From assembly GCA_027886785.1 (NCBI GenBank), contig JAPCJV010000166.1, forward strand, positions 1 to 5,314: a stretch of 5,314 nucleotides of DNA, written 5' to 3'. A model generated the notes under the pieces. That model saw only the letters and a program-made list of their open reading frames with translations. It made no database searches and was not told where the DNA came from. Shown piece after piece: positions 1 through 5,314 of the stretch; the first letter of the stretch is position 1; each line of letters opens with the position of its first letter. The translations under genes and the position numbers were made by a program. Origin of the DNA: Nitrososphaerota archaeon (GTDB lineage Archaea; Thermoproteota; Nitrososphaeria; Nitrososphaerales; CADDZS01).

Positions 1-129
1 AGAGAGTTTGCGAGCATTTAGAGCGATCGGGCGCTCCATGCGGTCGTCACGTTCCGCGCGAGCATTAGATACGAAGGGGGGAAACCGACCAGTCTGTTTT
101 ATCTCAAGCGTCTCGGGCCTTTTTCCCAT
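1..129 (-). CDS. 5' end of a gene following the amidotransferase; probable glutamate-synthase-like subunit (partial)
   Basis: An open frame starts at an ATG at 129-127 and runs off the left edge as 43 codons without a stop. It begins MGKRPETLEI, then has the charged stretch TGRFPPFV..ARAERDDRMERP. It starts 10 bases after the stop of the upstream amidotransferase on the same strand, so the two are almost certainly co-transcribed. A weak AGGTG (148-144) lies 14 bases before the ATG, longer than ideal, so translational coupling is likely. Known of the family: stand-alone GlxB/MgsA-type amidotransferases are encoded beside a GXGXG-domain subunit and an FMN/iron-sulfur glutamate-synthase subunit. 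By context this is probably one of these, but the visible N-terminus contains no diagnostic motif and I cannot say which. It uses CGN arginine codons heavily. That it is coding is fairly sure; its identity is inference. Confidence 0.6.
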   Translation of the reverse strand, partial: MGKRPETLEIKQTGRFPPFVSNARAERDDRMERPIALNARKLS

Positions 130-139
130 TTCGTGAAGT

Positions 140-1129
140 TCAGCACCTGCCGTCCCGAGTCCGAGAGGATCTTCTTCTAATGCCTCTTTCTCGGATCACC
201 GGTGCAAGACCCACATTCCAAGTAAGGACTTGATTTTCTTGGGGATCAAATCTTTTCAAATCACCTGGAAAAATCCCGCTCAGTGCGACTTCTTCGGAAG
301 CTACGCCCAAAAGATCTTCAGTCTCGAAAATCACAAAGGGTTTAGCAGCCCAACGATCTTTGGCGACTCCTATTCCAGAATCTGTGGACACAACGTAAGT
401 GAACGTTCCATCGAGATCTTCTAGGCTTTCGTGAAGAACATCGTTCAGTTTCTCTCCAGAGCTAAGTTTCTCTGCAATGTACACGGCGATTACTTCAGAG
501 TCATTGTGGGTCTGGAACCGGAAACCTCTTTGTTCGAATTCTCTCTTTAGTTTGTGGTAATTGGTGAGCTGCCCGTTGTGTACTACCGCGATATCGGGAA
601 AAGGATATGCCCAGAAGGGATGGGAATGACTGATGTCGACTTGGCTTTCCGTAGCGAGCCTCACGTGACCTATTCCATGAGTTCCTCGGATCTTCGAGAT
701 CCCATGTTTCTTGTCGAGTTGGGCAGCGTCTCCTACGTCCTTGATGATCTCAGAGCACCTCCCGATGCTGTGTATTTCGGCTCCCTCGACGTCGAGAACG
801 CGATCAGAAAGAGTCCTCATGTTGCCATCGTAATCGAAAGCTATTCTGTAAAAATATTCGGAGCCGTCGACCGATCTCACTTCTCCTCCACTCTCTTCAA
901 CGCTTTTTCTGAGTGCGCGCTCTATTCTCTCGGGTTCTTGGACTCCCGTGGAGAAGAAAACTCTCAACAGATAATCCGCATCAAATCGCTGACCAACGAT
1001 ATTGACTCCGGTAGAATCAGTGCCCCGATGACGCATGGTAAAGAGCATATCTCGAAGCCTTGCGCCGATTAATGGCTGAGAATCAGACGATGTCTGAGTC
1101 TTGCAAAGTAAAGCAGCGATCCCGCACAT
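140..1129 (-). CDS. class II glutamine amidotransferase, split glutamate-synthase type (GlxB/MgsA-like)
   Basis: This 329-residue protein is a stand-alone Ntn-type glutaminase domain that releases ammonia from glutamine for a partner synthase. The start is the ATG at 1129-1127, because MCGIAAL places the nucleophile Cys2 at the new N-terminus after Met removal. A longer frame from 1165 would add 12 residues before it and bury the nucleophile. Visible motifs are RHRGTDSTG at 33-41, GHVRLAT at 154-160, HPF at 170-172, HNGQLTNY at 184-191 (oxyanion hole region), NDSE at 209-212 and GVAKDRWAAKP at 254-264. ASEEVAL near 277-283 and the VLTW strand at 301-304 end the domain. A basic tail of about 25 residues (RERGIRRRSSRTR region) follows and looks non-conserved. 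No aminotransferase, SIS or asparagine synthetase domain follows, which separates it from GlmS, PurF and AsnB. The next gene starts 10 bases downstream. Alternatives are an archaeal glutamate synthase subunit or an N-methylglutamate synthase MgsA. Confidence 0.9.
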   Translation of the reverse strand: MCGIAALLCKTQTSSDSQPLIGARLRDMLFTMRHRGTDSTGVNIVGQRFDADYLLRVFFSTGVQEPERIERALRKSVEESGGEVRSVDGSEYFYRIAFDYDGNMRTLSDRVLDVEGAEIHSIGRCSEIIKDVGDAAQLDKKHGISKIRGTHGIGHVRLATESQVDISHSHPFWAYPFPDIAVVHNGQLTNYHKLKREFEQRGFRFQTHNDSEVIAVYIAEKLSSGEKLNDVLHESLEDLDGTFTYVVSTDSGIGVAKDRWAAKPFVIFETEDLLGVASEEVALSGIFPGDLKRFDPQENQVLTWNVGLAPVIRERGIRRRSSRTRDGRC

Positions 1130-1162
1130 CTCTAAGGACCCTATCGATTCTCCCAAGATTTC

Positions 1163-1171
1163 CAAATAAAG
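1163..1171 (-). promoter_or_regulatory. TATA-like box for the amidotransferase gene
   Basis: Read on the minus strand, the sequence is CTTTATTTG, with a second AT-rich stretch TTTTTATC just upstream at 1171-1178. The centre is about 38 bases before the ATG at 1129, predicting a transcript start near 1141 and a leader of about 12 bases. No convincing Shine-Dalgarno is visible in that short leader. This is inferred from archaeal promoter spacing. Confidence 0.45.
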
Positions 1172-1370
1172 ATAAAAAGCATTCGCACTCCTCTTTCGAC
1201 TTTCTAATCCAGTTTACACAATTAGACTATTTGGATCCCTCTTAGAAAGAAAATCGATCTTTGTGAATTGTTTCTTTAGTTTCAGCGGCCTCGAATGCCA
1301 TTACCCCAATTGATTCTTTGTCTAATAAAAGACGATGGAACAGAATCCTTTTGTTTCATTCCCTTTGCGT

Positions 1371-1379
1371 GATAATAGG
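1371..1379 (+). promoter_or_regulatory. candidate TATA-like box for the DapA-family aldolase
   Basis: GATAATAGG is centred about 40 bases before the TTG start. It predicts transcription from near 1400, which would just include the purine-rich Shine-Dalgarno at 1402-1408. CTAATAAAAG at 1322-1331 is an alternative that would give a leader of about 60 bases. The sequence alone does not decide between them. Confidence 0.35.
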
Positions 1380-1401
1380 TTTGAACTATTCAGGTTTGAC
1401 C

Positions 1402-1408
1402 GGAAGGA
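1402..1408 (+). promoter_or_regulatory. Shine-Dalgarno supporting the TTG start at 1415
   Basis: GGAAGGA lies 6 bases before the TTG at 1415-1417. It is the only purine-rich site near the only start codon available between the in-frame TGA at 1397-1399 and the conserved N-terminal strand. It therefore supports initiation at TTG rather than at the internal ATG at 1457. Confidence 0.55.
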
Positions 1409-1414
1409 ATCGGA

Positions 1415-2311
1415 TTGGTTAGAAGTCGAAAACAGCTCAGAGGAATTTTCCCTCTCATGCCGTTTGTCCTGACGAAAAATCAGGAGCTGGACCTGGAGGG
1501 TTTGAAGAGCAATGTGAAGGCGTACGAGGGAATCGGATTCGATGGTTTCGTCGCCTTTGGATGCATGGGGGAATTCTATGCTTCGAGCTTTGAGGAGTTC
1601 AAGAAAGTAGTGGATACTGCGGTAAATGCATCGGATAAGGTCGCATGCGTATTCGGGGCCACTTTTCATAACACCAGGGAGTGCCTACAGAGAGCCAAGT
1701 ACGCGGAAGATGCCGGAGCTGACGGGGTAATGATTGGAGTGCCCTACCTTATCCCGTGCACCCAAGAAGCGGCATTCGAGCATTTCCAGCAGGTGAACGA
1801 CAAAGTGGATGAAATCCAGATCATGGCGTACAACAATCCCGCTTCTTTCAGATTTAACATGGACAGGGGATTTTGGGATCGACTGATGAAACTCGATCGC
1901 ATAAAGGCTGTGAAGGAATCCAACGGCGACGCAACCCACAGGACGATGGTCATCAGCCACATCTCCAAGAAGATCAATGTATTTTCTGGGGGAGAGAACT
2001 GGCTGCTTGCAGACTCTCTGGTCGGGGCAAACAGCATAGTCTCCGTCTGCGGGGCCGGGGCTCCAAGTGCAGCGCTTACTTTTTTCAACGCGTGCATGAA
2101 GGAGGATCTGAAAACGGCTATTCCACTGCATATGCAGTTCACCGATCTATATGACGAACAAACTGCCCAAAACGAGGTCGCTTGGGAAAAAGCGTGCGCG
2201 GAAGCGGGAGGCTTCAAAGCTGGACCCCCGAGAGTTCCGTATCTTCCCCTGGAGAAAGGAGTCAGAGATCGGCTGGAACGAAGGCTTGAAAAAATTAGGG
2301 CAATGGTTTGA
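1415..2311 (+). CDS. DapA/NAL-superfamily class I aldolase, possibly hydratase-aldolase-like
   Basis: This 298-residue (beta/alpha)8 lyase is the usual length for the dihydrodipicolinate synthase / N-acetylneuraminate lyase superfamily. These enzymes bind a 2-oxo acid (usually pyruvate) as a Schiff base and make or break a C-C bond with an aldehyde. The N-terminal strand is RGIFPLMPF at 9-17. GCMGEF at 49-54 replaces the GTTGES loop, so the two threonines of true DapA are Cys50 and Met51. Tyr139 in MAYNNP is the expected catalytic tyrosine and Lys167 in AVKESNGD the Schiff-base lysine. NPASFRFNM at 141-149 resembles the NPEAFKF segment I recall from NahE/PhdJ-type hydratase-aldolases rather than the SRTG segment of DapA. 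The C-terminus GPPRVPYLPL is typical of the superfamily. TTG is the only start that keeps the first strand: an in-frame TGA lies at 1397 and the first internal ATG is residue 15. Lysine biosynthesis is unlikely. The exact substrate is unknown; a 2-keto-3-deoxy sugar acid aldolase is another option. Confidence 0.88.
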   Translation: MVRSRKQLRGIFPLMPFVLTKNQELDLEGLKSNVKAYEGIGFDGFVAFGCMGEFYASSFEEFKKVVDTAVNASDKVACVFGATFHNTRECLQRAKYAEDAGADGVMIGVPYLIPCTQEAAFEHFQQVNDKVDEIQIMAYNNPASFRFNMDRGFWDRLMKLDRIKAVKESNGDATHRTMVISHISKKINVFSGGENWLLADSLVGANSIVSVCGAGAPSAALTFFNACMKEDLKTAIPLHMQFTDLYDEQTAQNEVAWEKACAEAGGFKAGPPRVPYLPLEKGVRDRLERRLEKIRAMV

Positions 2312-2383
2312 GATGGGAATAACATTGCCTTTGCCAGCTGCATATTCTTGAAACGCAGATCAGAAACCTTCATATTGCCGGCG

Positions 2384-2390
2384 GGATATA
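2384..2390 (+). promoter_or_regulatory. weak TATA-like element before the aldo/keto reductase
   Basis: GGATATA lies in the 136-base gap between aldolase and reductase, about 60 bases before the ATG, and would give a leader of roughly 35 bases. It could give the reductase its own promoter. No terminator is visible in the gap, so read-through from the aldolase is equally possible. Confidence 0.25.
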
Positions 2391-2444
2391 CACCATCGAT
2401 CTCATAAAGGCTCATCAAACGACGAGAAAGGATGGAAGAAGTAA

Positions 2445-3431
<987 letters not shown>

Positions 3432-3489
3432 CTGGATCCACACTACAAAGTGCCATCCGAGTGAAGATCTTTTTAGATCTAATGGCCAA

Positions 3490-3517
3490 CCTTTCTGAAA
3501 GGGCTTTTTCTTTTTTA
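3490..3517 (+). terminator. hairpin plus T-tract terminator of the aldo/keto reductase
   Basis: CCTTT-CTG-AAAGG forms a 5-bp stem with a 3-base loop at 3490-3502. A T-tract TTTTTCTTTTTT follows at 3505-3516. Just upstream, two AGATCT palindromes at 3465-3470 and 3475-3480 can also pair across TTTT. Together they form a clear stop for plus-strand transcription, 58 bases after the reductase stop codon. Confidence 0.75.
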
Positions 3518-3572
3518 GCTCATGTCAGTCCTAGCGGTTTAGTTGCAGGTTATTTCCCTCAATAAACAACCA

Positions 3573-3592
3573 GTAAAAGAAATAAAAAAGAA
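3573..3592 (-). terminator. T-rich archaeal-style terminator behind the vapBC remnant
   Basis: On the minus strand this stretch reads as TTCTTTTTTATTTCTTTTAC, a pyrimidine/T tract of the kind that ends archaeal transcripts. It lies about 70 bases beyond the last recognisable vapC codons and faces the plus-strand terminator of the reductase, fitting a convergent gene boundary. Between 3518 and 3572 I see nothing else. Confidence 0.4.
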
Positions 3593-3660
3593 TCCCGCGG
3601 AAAACAACACCAAGCAAAAGGGGAAGAGAAGCGGATGACCAATCACAAGACCGGAACGCG

Positions 3661-3949
3661 TCAAGAATGGCTCTGAATAGCATCCGCCTGATAAGTATGG
3701 TACCTTTCGATCAGATCCCAGGAATCGGAAAGAATTGACGAGTTTACCACAACAGTATCGAGAGCCTCTAGCATCATGAGTCTCAGACACTCATCCGCAA
3801 AGATTCTCACTGCTTCTCCGTGTTGTTTTTGCGTTATCCATTTCCTTTGATGGTATTGATCGGACCAGCTTAGCCGAGTCGCTTCCTTTCTCCCGAACGT
3901 ACCTTTTTACTATCGTACTACTGTCTAGGTAGATCTTTGTTGGAGCCAA
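3661..3949 (-). pseudogene. vapC: broken vapC, PIN-domain toxin remnant
   Basis: An intact VapC is a Mg-dependent PIN-domain ribonuclease held in check by VapB. Here two pieces lie in different frames. Piece 1 opens at a TTG (3949-3947), overlapping vapB by 32 bases. It reads LAPTKIYLDSSTIVKRYV, then REKGSDSAKLV, the typical PIN N-terminus with the first catalytic Asp; it then drifts to a TGA at 3793-3791. Piece 2 becomes recognisable at about 3861 in another frame: DQYHQRKWIT, then AVRIFADECLRL and LIERYHTYQADAIQ, holding the third acidic residue, and stops at a TGA at 3663-3661. Judged against family length from memory, about 25 residues carrying the second catalytic acid (usually in an N.GE motif) are missing at the junction near 3860-3870. 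After DAIQ, a third frame at 3656-3639 gives FRSCDW, possibly a ruined version of the final SCD.F.SAD strand. At least two disabling changes make an active toxin very unlikely. A short N-terminal peptide could still be made. Confidence 0.8.
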
Positions 3950-4211
3950 ACCGACGATCCCTCATTTTCCTTATCGTCGCACCAGATGACGTTGGAATTG
4001 AAGGCCTGACGGGTACGACATCAGAGAAACTGATTGGCTTTACATCCACCTTCATTTTTTCGAATCCCCTTCTCAGCGAGTCATCCGCGGAATTTTCTTC
4101 GATCAGTTCCTGCACCTCTGAGCTGATGTTCCGGAGCTCTCCAGTTCTGCGCAAAACATATCTTTTGAACTTCCTCCATACCTCATCCCGGAGATACAGG
4201 CTTACCTTCAT
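3918..4211 (-). CDS. vapB: VapB-type antitoxin, intact
   Basis: This 97-residue protein pairs with VapC toxins, binds DNA to autoregulate and masks the toxin's active site. The N-terminal part, MKVSLYLRDEVWRKFKRYVL at 1-20, looks like a short DNA-binding strand plus helix. A second helix, NISSEVQELIEEN at 28-40, follows, giving a ribbon-helix-helix-like dimerisation unit. The middle is acidic and the C-terminal tail (VVPVRPSIPTSSGATIRKM, ending near 83) matches the proline/serine-rich toxin-binding tail I recall from archaeal VapB proteins. The length is normal and the frame undamaged. The toxin gene next to it overlaps its 3' end but is broken, so this is now an orphan antitoxin. Its start is the ATG at 4211-4209, with a TATA-like TATTTA about 30 bases before it and no obvious Shine-Dalgarno, which suggests a nearly leaderless transcript. 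Whether it still regulates other promoters or neutralises toxins elsewhere is unknown. Confidence 0.82.
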   Translation of the reverse strand: MKVSLYLRDEVWRKFKRYVLRRTGELRNISSEVQELIEENSADDSLRRGFEKMKVDVKPISFSDVVPVRPSIPTSSGATIRKMRDRRFGSNKDLPRQ

Positions 4212-4215
4212 GCCG

Positions 4216-4455
4216 TTATGACTCTATGGCTCCTAGAACTAAATACATTGTCGGAAAGATTTTGCACCCACCTACCAAATCCCTAACTGCGGCATTATGT
4301 ACCATCTGCCGCACATTGTTAATCCGGGCGTTAACTTCTTTCCCAGCTATGTATAGTGCATTTTCGTAGAAACGGAGCTCGTCGAATTCAGCACTCTGGA
4401 GTGGTAACGGCACGATGGTAGTTACCTTTCCAAACAGTACTACCGTCTGCTGCAA
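4216..4455 (-). CDS. doubtful small ORF upstream of vapB
   Basis: This is a 79-codon frame starting at TTG (4455-4453) and ending 4 bases before the vapB ATG. No family is recognised. The product would have a hydrophobic N-terminus (VVLFGKVTTIVPLPL), a mixed middle and a hydrophobic end (FPTMYLVLGA); there is no clear transmembrane helix, repeat or catalytic motif. For it: the tight spacing to vapB and reasonable amino-acid composition. Against it: the TTG start has no Shine-Dalgarno, no promoter is evident upstream, and the probable vapB TATA box lies within it. It may be a decayed gene or chance. If it is not a gene, the whole interval 4212-4676 is intergenic. Confidence 0.22.
   Translation of the reverse strand: MQQTVVLFGKVTTIVPLPLQSAEFDELRFYENALYIAGKEVNARINNVRQMVHNAAVRDLVGGCKIFPTMYLVLGAIES
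4240..4245 (-). promoter_or_regulatory. TATA-like box for vapB
   Basis: TATTTA on the minus strand is centred about 32 bases before the vapB ATG. It predicts a transcript start near 4216 and a leader of only a few bases. It lies inside the doubtful upstream ORF, which suggests vapB has its own promoter. Confidence 0.45.
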
Positions 4456-4489
4456 CCTACTTCATTCCCCTATGGGCCATGTACCGAGG

Positions 4490-4554
4490 GGATAGTGTGA
4501 CTACCCTTCTTCACTGGACTGTGTTTGAGAAATTGAAGGTAAATTTCACTATCC
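4490..4554. repeat. 8-bp inverted repeat, GGATAGTG / CACTATCC
   Basis: The arms lie at 4490-4497 and 4547-4554 with a 49-base spacer. A loop this long makes a simple hairpin unlikely. The arms could be a pair of operator half-sites or the ends of a small decayed element. An 8-bp match over this distance can also occur by chance. Confidence 0.35.
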
Positions 4555-4640
4555 AACTCGACAGCAGTTCAGTTCGGCTCGTGGAGGAATGCATCAACGT
4601 CGCGCCTTGAACAAAAGACTGGCGCACTCTAATAACTAGC

Positions 4641-4650
4641 TTTTAAAATC
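4641..4650 (+). promoter_or_regulatory. TATA box for the Nudix-like gene
   Basis: TTTTAAAATC, a close match to the archaeal TATA consensus, is centred about 32 bases before the ATG at 4677. It predicts a start near 4670-4673, so the mRNA would be leaderless or nearly so. A G-run at 4667-4670 could act as a weak Shine-Dalgarno only if transcription begins earlier. Confidence 0.6.
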
Positions 4651-4676
4651 GCCCCGCTACCACAAAGGGGATAATC

Positions 4677-5123
4677 ATGAGCAGTGGTCAAAAAGCGGCA
4701 AGGCTCGTCCCTCAGGTCCCGGGACAGCCAGCGGAAGAGGTGGCTCACATTTCTTCCTTTGGAATAATAAAACGAGGAAACAATGAGTTGCTTCTAGTAA
4801 AGAAGATCCGACCGGAATTCTCGGCGGGAAAGTGGGTATTTCCCTCATCCATCATTAATTTCGGAGAACCTCCAGAGACGGCTATGAAACGAATAGTAAG
4901 AGAACAACTGGGAGTAGATCCAAAGAACACCAAATTGGTGGACATCCAGTCCTATGGTGACAAGCACTGGGATCTGTGTTTTGTTTACGACGTTTTCATA
5001 GAGGGCATCGGAAAGTTACACCCAGACATAGAGAGAGCAGAGTACTTCGATAGGGGCAAGCTTCCGCCGGAACTCCGGAGCGACAATTTGGAAGTGTTGC
5101 AAAACTTGGGTTCCAAAGCGTGA
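4677..5123 (+). CDS. Nudix-fold protein with a degenerate Nudix box
   Basis: This 148-residue protein has the usual length and order of a small Nudix hydrolase. The first strand is HISSFGIIKRGNNELLLVKK at 24-43. GKWVFPSSIINFGE at 51-64 fills the slot of the usual W.LPGG..E.GE, and a box helix occupies 64-80. Against the consensus GX5EX7REUXEEXGU, Glu64, Arg72, Glu76 and Gly79 are kept. The leading Gly is Ser58, the first Glu of REUXEE is Ile73 and the last Glu is Gln77. In classical Nudix enzymes these glutamates bind the Mg ions, so pyrophosphohydrolase activity is doubtful; it may be a binding or regulatory Nudix protein or use other ligands. HPDIERAEYFDRGKLPPELR at 115-134 is a typical Nudix C-terminal segment. 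It has its own TATA box and probably a leaderless mRNA. The substrate is unknown. Confidence 0.8.
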   Translation: MSSGQKAARLVPQVPGQPAEEVAHISSFGIIKRGNNELLLVKKIRPEFSAGKWVFPSSIINFGEPPETAMKRIVREQLGVDPKNTKLVDIQSYGDKHWDLCFVYDVFIEGIGKLHPDIERAEYFDRGKLPPELRSDNLEVLQNLGSKA

Positions 5124-5180
5124 CTTTCGATAATCTGCTACATCGGTATACCATACTTTTACTCACGTTGTTACTTAGAA

Positions 5181-5189
5181 TCTAAATAA
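5181..5189 (+). promoter_or_regulatory. TATA-like box for the second aldo/keto reductase
   Basis: TCTAAATAA is centred about 48 bases before the ATG at 5233 and 24 before an in-frame ATG at 5209. The predicted transcript start is about 5210-5212, which favours translation from 5233 with a leader of about 20 bases. A leaderless start at 5209 cannot be excluded. Confidence 0.4.
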
Positions 5190-5232
5190 GTGCGCTACGG
5201 TTAGTTCAATGGTAGCTGGGAAGTTGCAGAAA

Positions 5233-5314
5233 ATGGAATACCGTCCGTTCGGCCCGACAAAACGTGATGTCTCAGTGATCGGCGAAGGTACATGGTATAT
5301 TGAGGATAGCGAGA
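5233..5314 (+). CDS. aldo/keto reductase, N-terminal fragment (runs off the right edge)
   Basis: The first 27 codons read MEYRPFGPTKRDVSVIGEG followed by TWYIEDSE, the N-terminal beta-hairpin and first strand of an aldo/keto reductase (compare the M.YR.LG.TG..VS.IG.G.W pattern of the family). It differs clearly from the reductase at 2448, which has LGLGCMGMS here, so it is not a recent duplicate. Homology begins at the ATG at 5233. An in-frame ATG at 5209 and TTG at 5224 would add 8 or 3 residues. The window ends before any catalytic residue, so activity cannot be judged. It lies 109 bases downstream of the Nudix-like gene on the same strand with its own TATA-like box. Confidence 0.78.
   Translation, partial: MEYRPFGPTKRDVSVIGEGTWYIEDSE

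Larger units (their letters stand above)
1130..1414. other. divergent intergenic region
   Basis: This stretch separates the minus-strand amidotransferase from the plus-strand aldolase. It is AT-richer than its flanks and carries the candidate promoters for both directions: minus at 1163-1178, plus at 1322-1331 (CTAATAAAAG) and 1371-1379. Frames crossing it lack a plausible start or any recognisable protein. An imperfect inverted pair, AAAGAAA (1246-1252) and TTTCTTT (1271-1277), is low-complexity and probably not meaningful. No RNA gene was recognised. Confidence 0.6.
4456..4676. other. intergenic region before the Nudix-like gene
   Basis: I see no convincing gene here. The notable content is an 8-bp perfect inverted repeat, GGATAGTG (4490-4497) and CACTATCC (4547-4554), separated by 49 bases. 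A strong TATA box for the downstream gene lies at 4641-4650. The word GGGGATA occurs both at the left repeat (4488-4494) and just before the Nudix-like ATG. Confidence 0.5.

Noticed and set aside
554..1072. 172-codon plus-strand open frame
   Set aside because: It is antisense to the amidotransferase, whose motifs are unmistakable, and its translation shows no family features.
1246..1277. Imperfect inverted repeat AAAGAAA / TTTCTTT
   Set aside because: It is low-complexity and 7 bp only in an AT-rich intergenic region, with no T-tract or gene end to make it a terminator.
1744..2418. 224-codon minus-strand open frame overlapping the aldolase
   Set aside because: It lies almost wholly antisense to a well-supported aldolase gene; the product is Ser/Phe-rich without recognisable motifs.
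3539..3790. 83-codon minus-strand frame with a hydrophobic C-terminus
   Set aside because: It runs out of frame through the 3' part of the vapC remnant and the T-rich terminator; the hydrophobic stretch comes from the T-tract.
3937..4221. 94-codon plus-strand frame
   Set aside because: It is a shadow antisense to vapB, whose VapB-like sequence is clear.
5145..5160. GGTATACC palindrome then TTTT after the Nudix-like gene, as a terminator
   Set aside because: The palindrome has no loop to form a stable stem and the T-run is only four bases; not enough to call.
5195..5265. A complete tRNA gene starting with the D-arm-like sequence
   Set aside because: The D-stem does not pair, no anticodon stem or T-arm follows, and the downstream bases encode the aldo/keto reductase N-terminus.

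Overview
The window reads as archaeal chromosome, probably from the Thermoproteota / Nitrososphaeria side. This rests on several signs. TATA-like boxes sit about 25-30 bases before short or absent leaders. One gene uses a TTG start with a purine-rich Shine-Dalgarno. A VapB antitoxin and PIN-domain toxin remnant are of a type I associate with thermophilic archaea. An amidotransferase of the split glutamate-synthase type stands alone as a gene. Base composition is close to half GC. No rRNA or complete tRNA is present, so the lineage cannot be fixed.

Layout. (1) Minus strand, 1-1129: a class II glutamine amidotransferase (GlxB/MgsA-like) is followed 10 bases later by the 5' end of another gene that runs off the left edge. 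This is probably another subunit of a split glutamate-synthase-like enzyme. (2) A 285-base divergent intergenic region, 1130-1414. (3) Plus strand, 1415-3431: a DapA-superfamily class I aldolase/lyase, whose substrate-site motifs resemble hydratase-aldolases more than true dihydrodipicolinate synthase, and an aldo/keto reductase. A hairpin and T-tract terminator closes this block at 3490-3517. (4) Minus strand, 4211 down to about 3600: an intact vapB antitoxin gene and a vapC toxin gene broken by an internal deletion/frameshift and a ruined 3' end. A doubtful TTG-start ORF lies just upstream of vapB. (5) Plus strand, 4677-5123: a small Nudix-fold protein with a degenerate Nudix box, behind a strong TATA box. 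(6) Plus strand, 5233 to the right edge: the first 27 codons of a second, different aldo/keto reductase.

How they work together. The aldolase and first reductase could act in sequence on a 2-oxo acid and an aldehyde; this is inferred from adjacency only. The amidotransferase supplies ammonia to its partner synthase. The toxin-antitoxin remnant and the Nudix gene look like independent units. The most notable observations are the dead vapC beside a preserved vapB, the Nudix box lacking two of three expected metal-ligand glutamates, and the unusual active-site signature of the DapA-family enzyme. I saw no CRISPR array, insertion sequence or clearly new multigene system.
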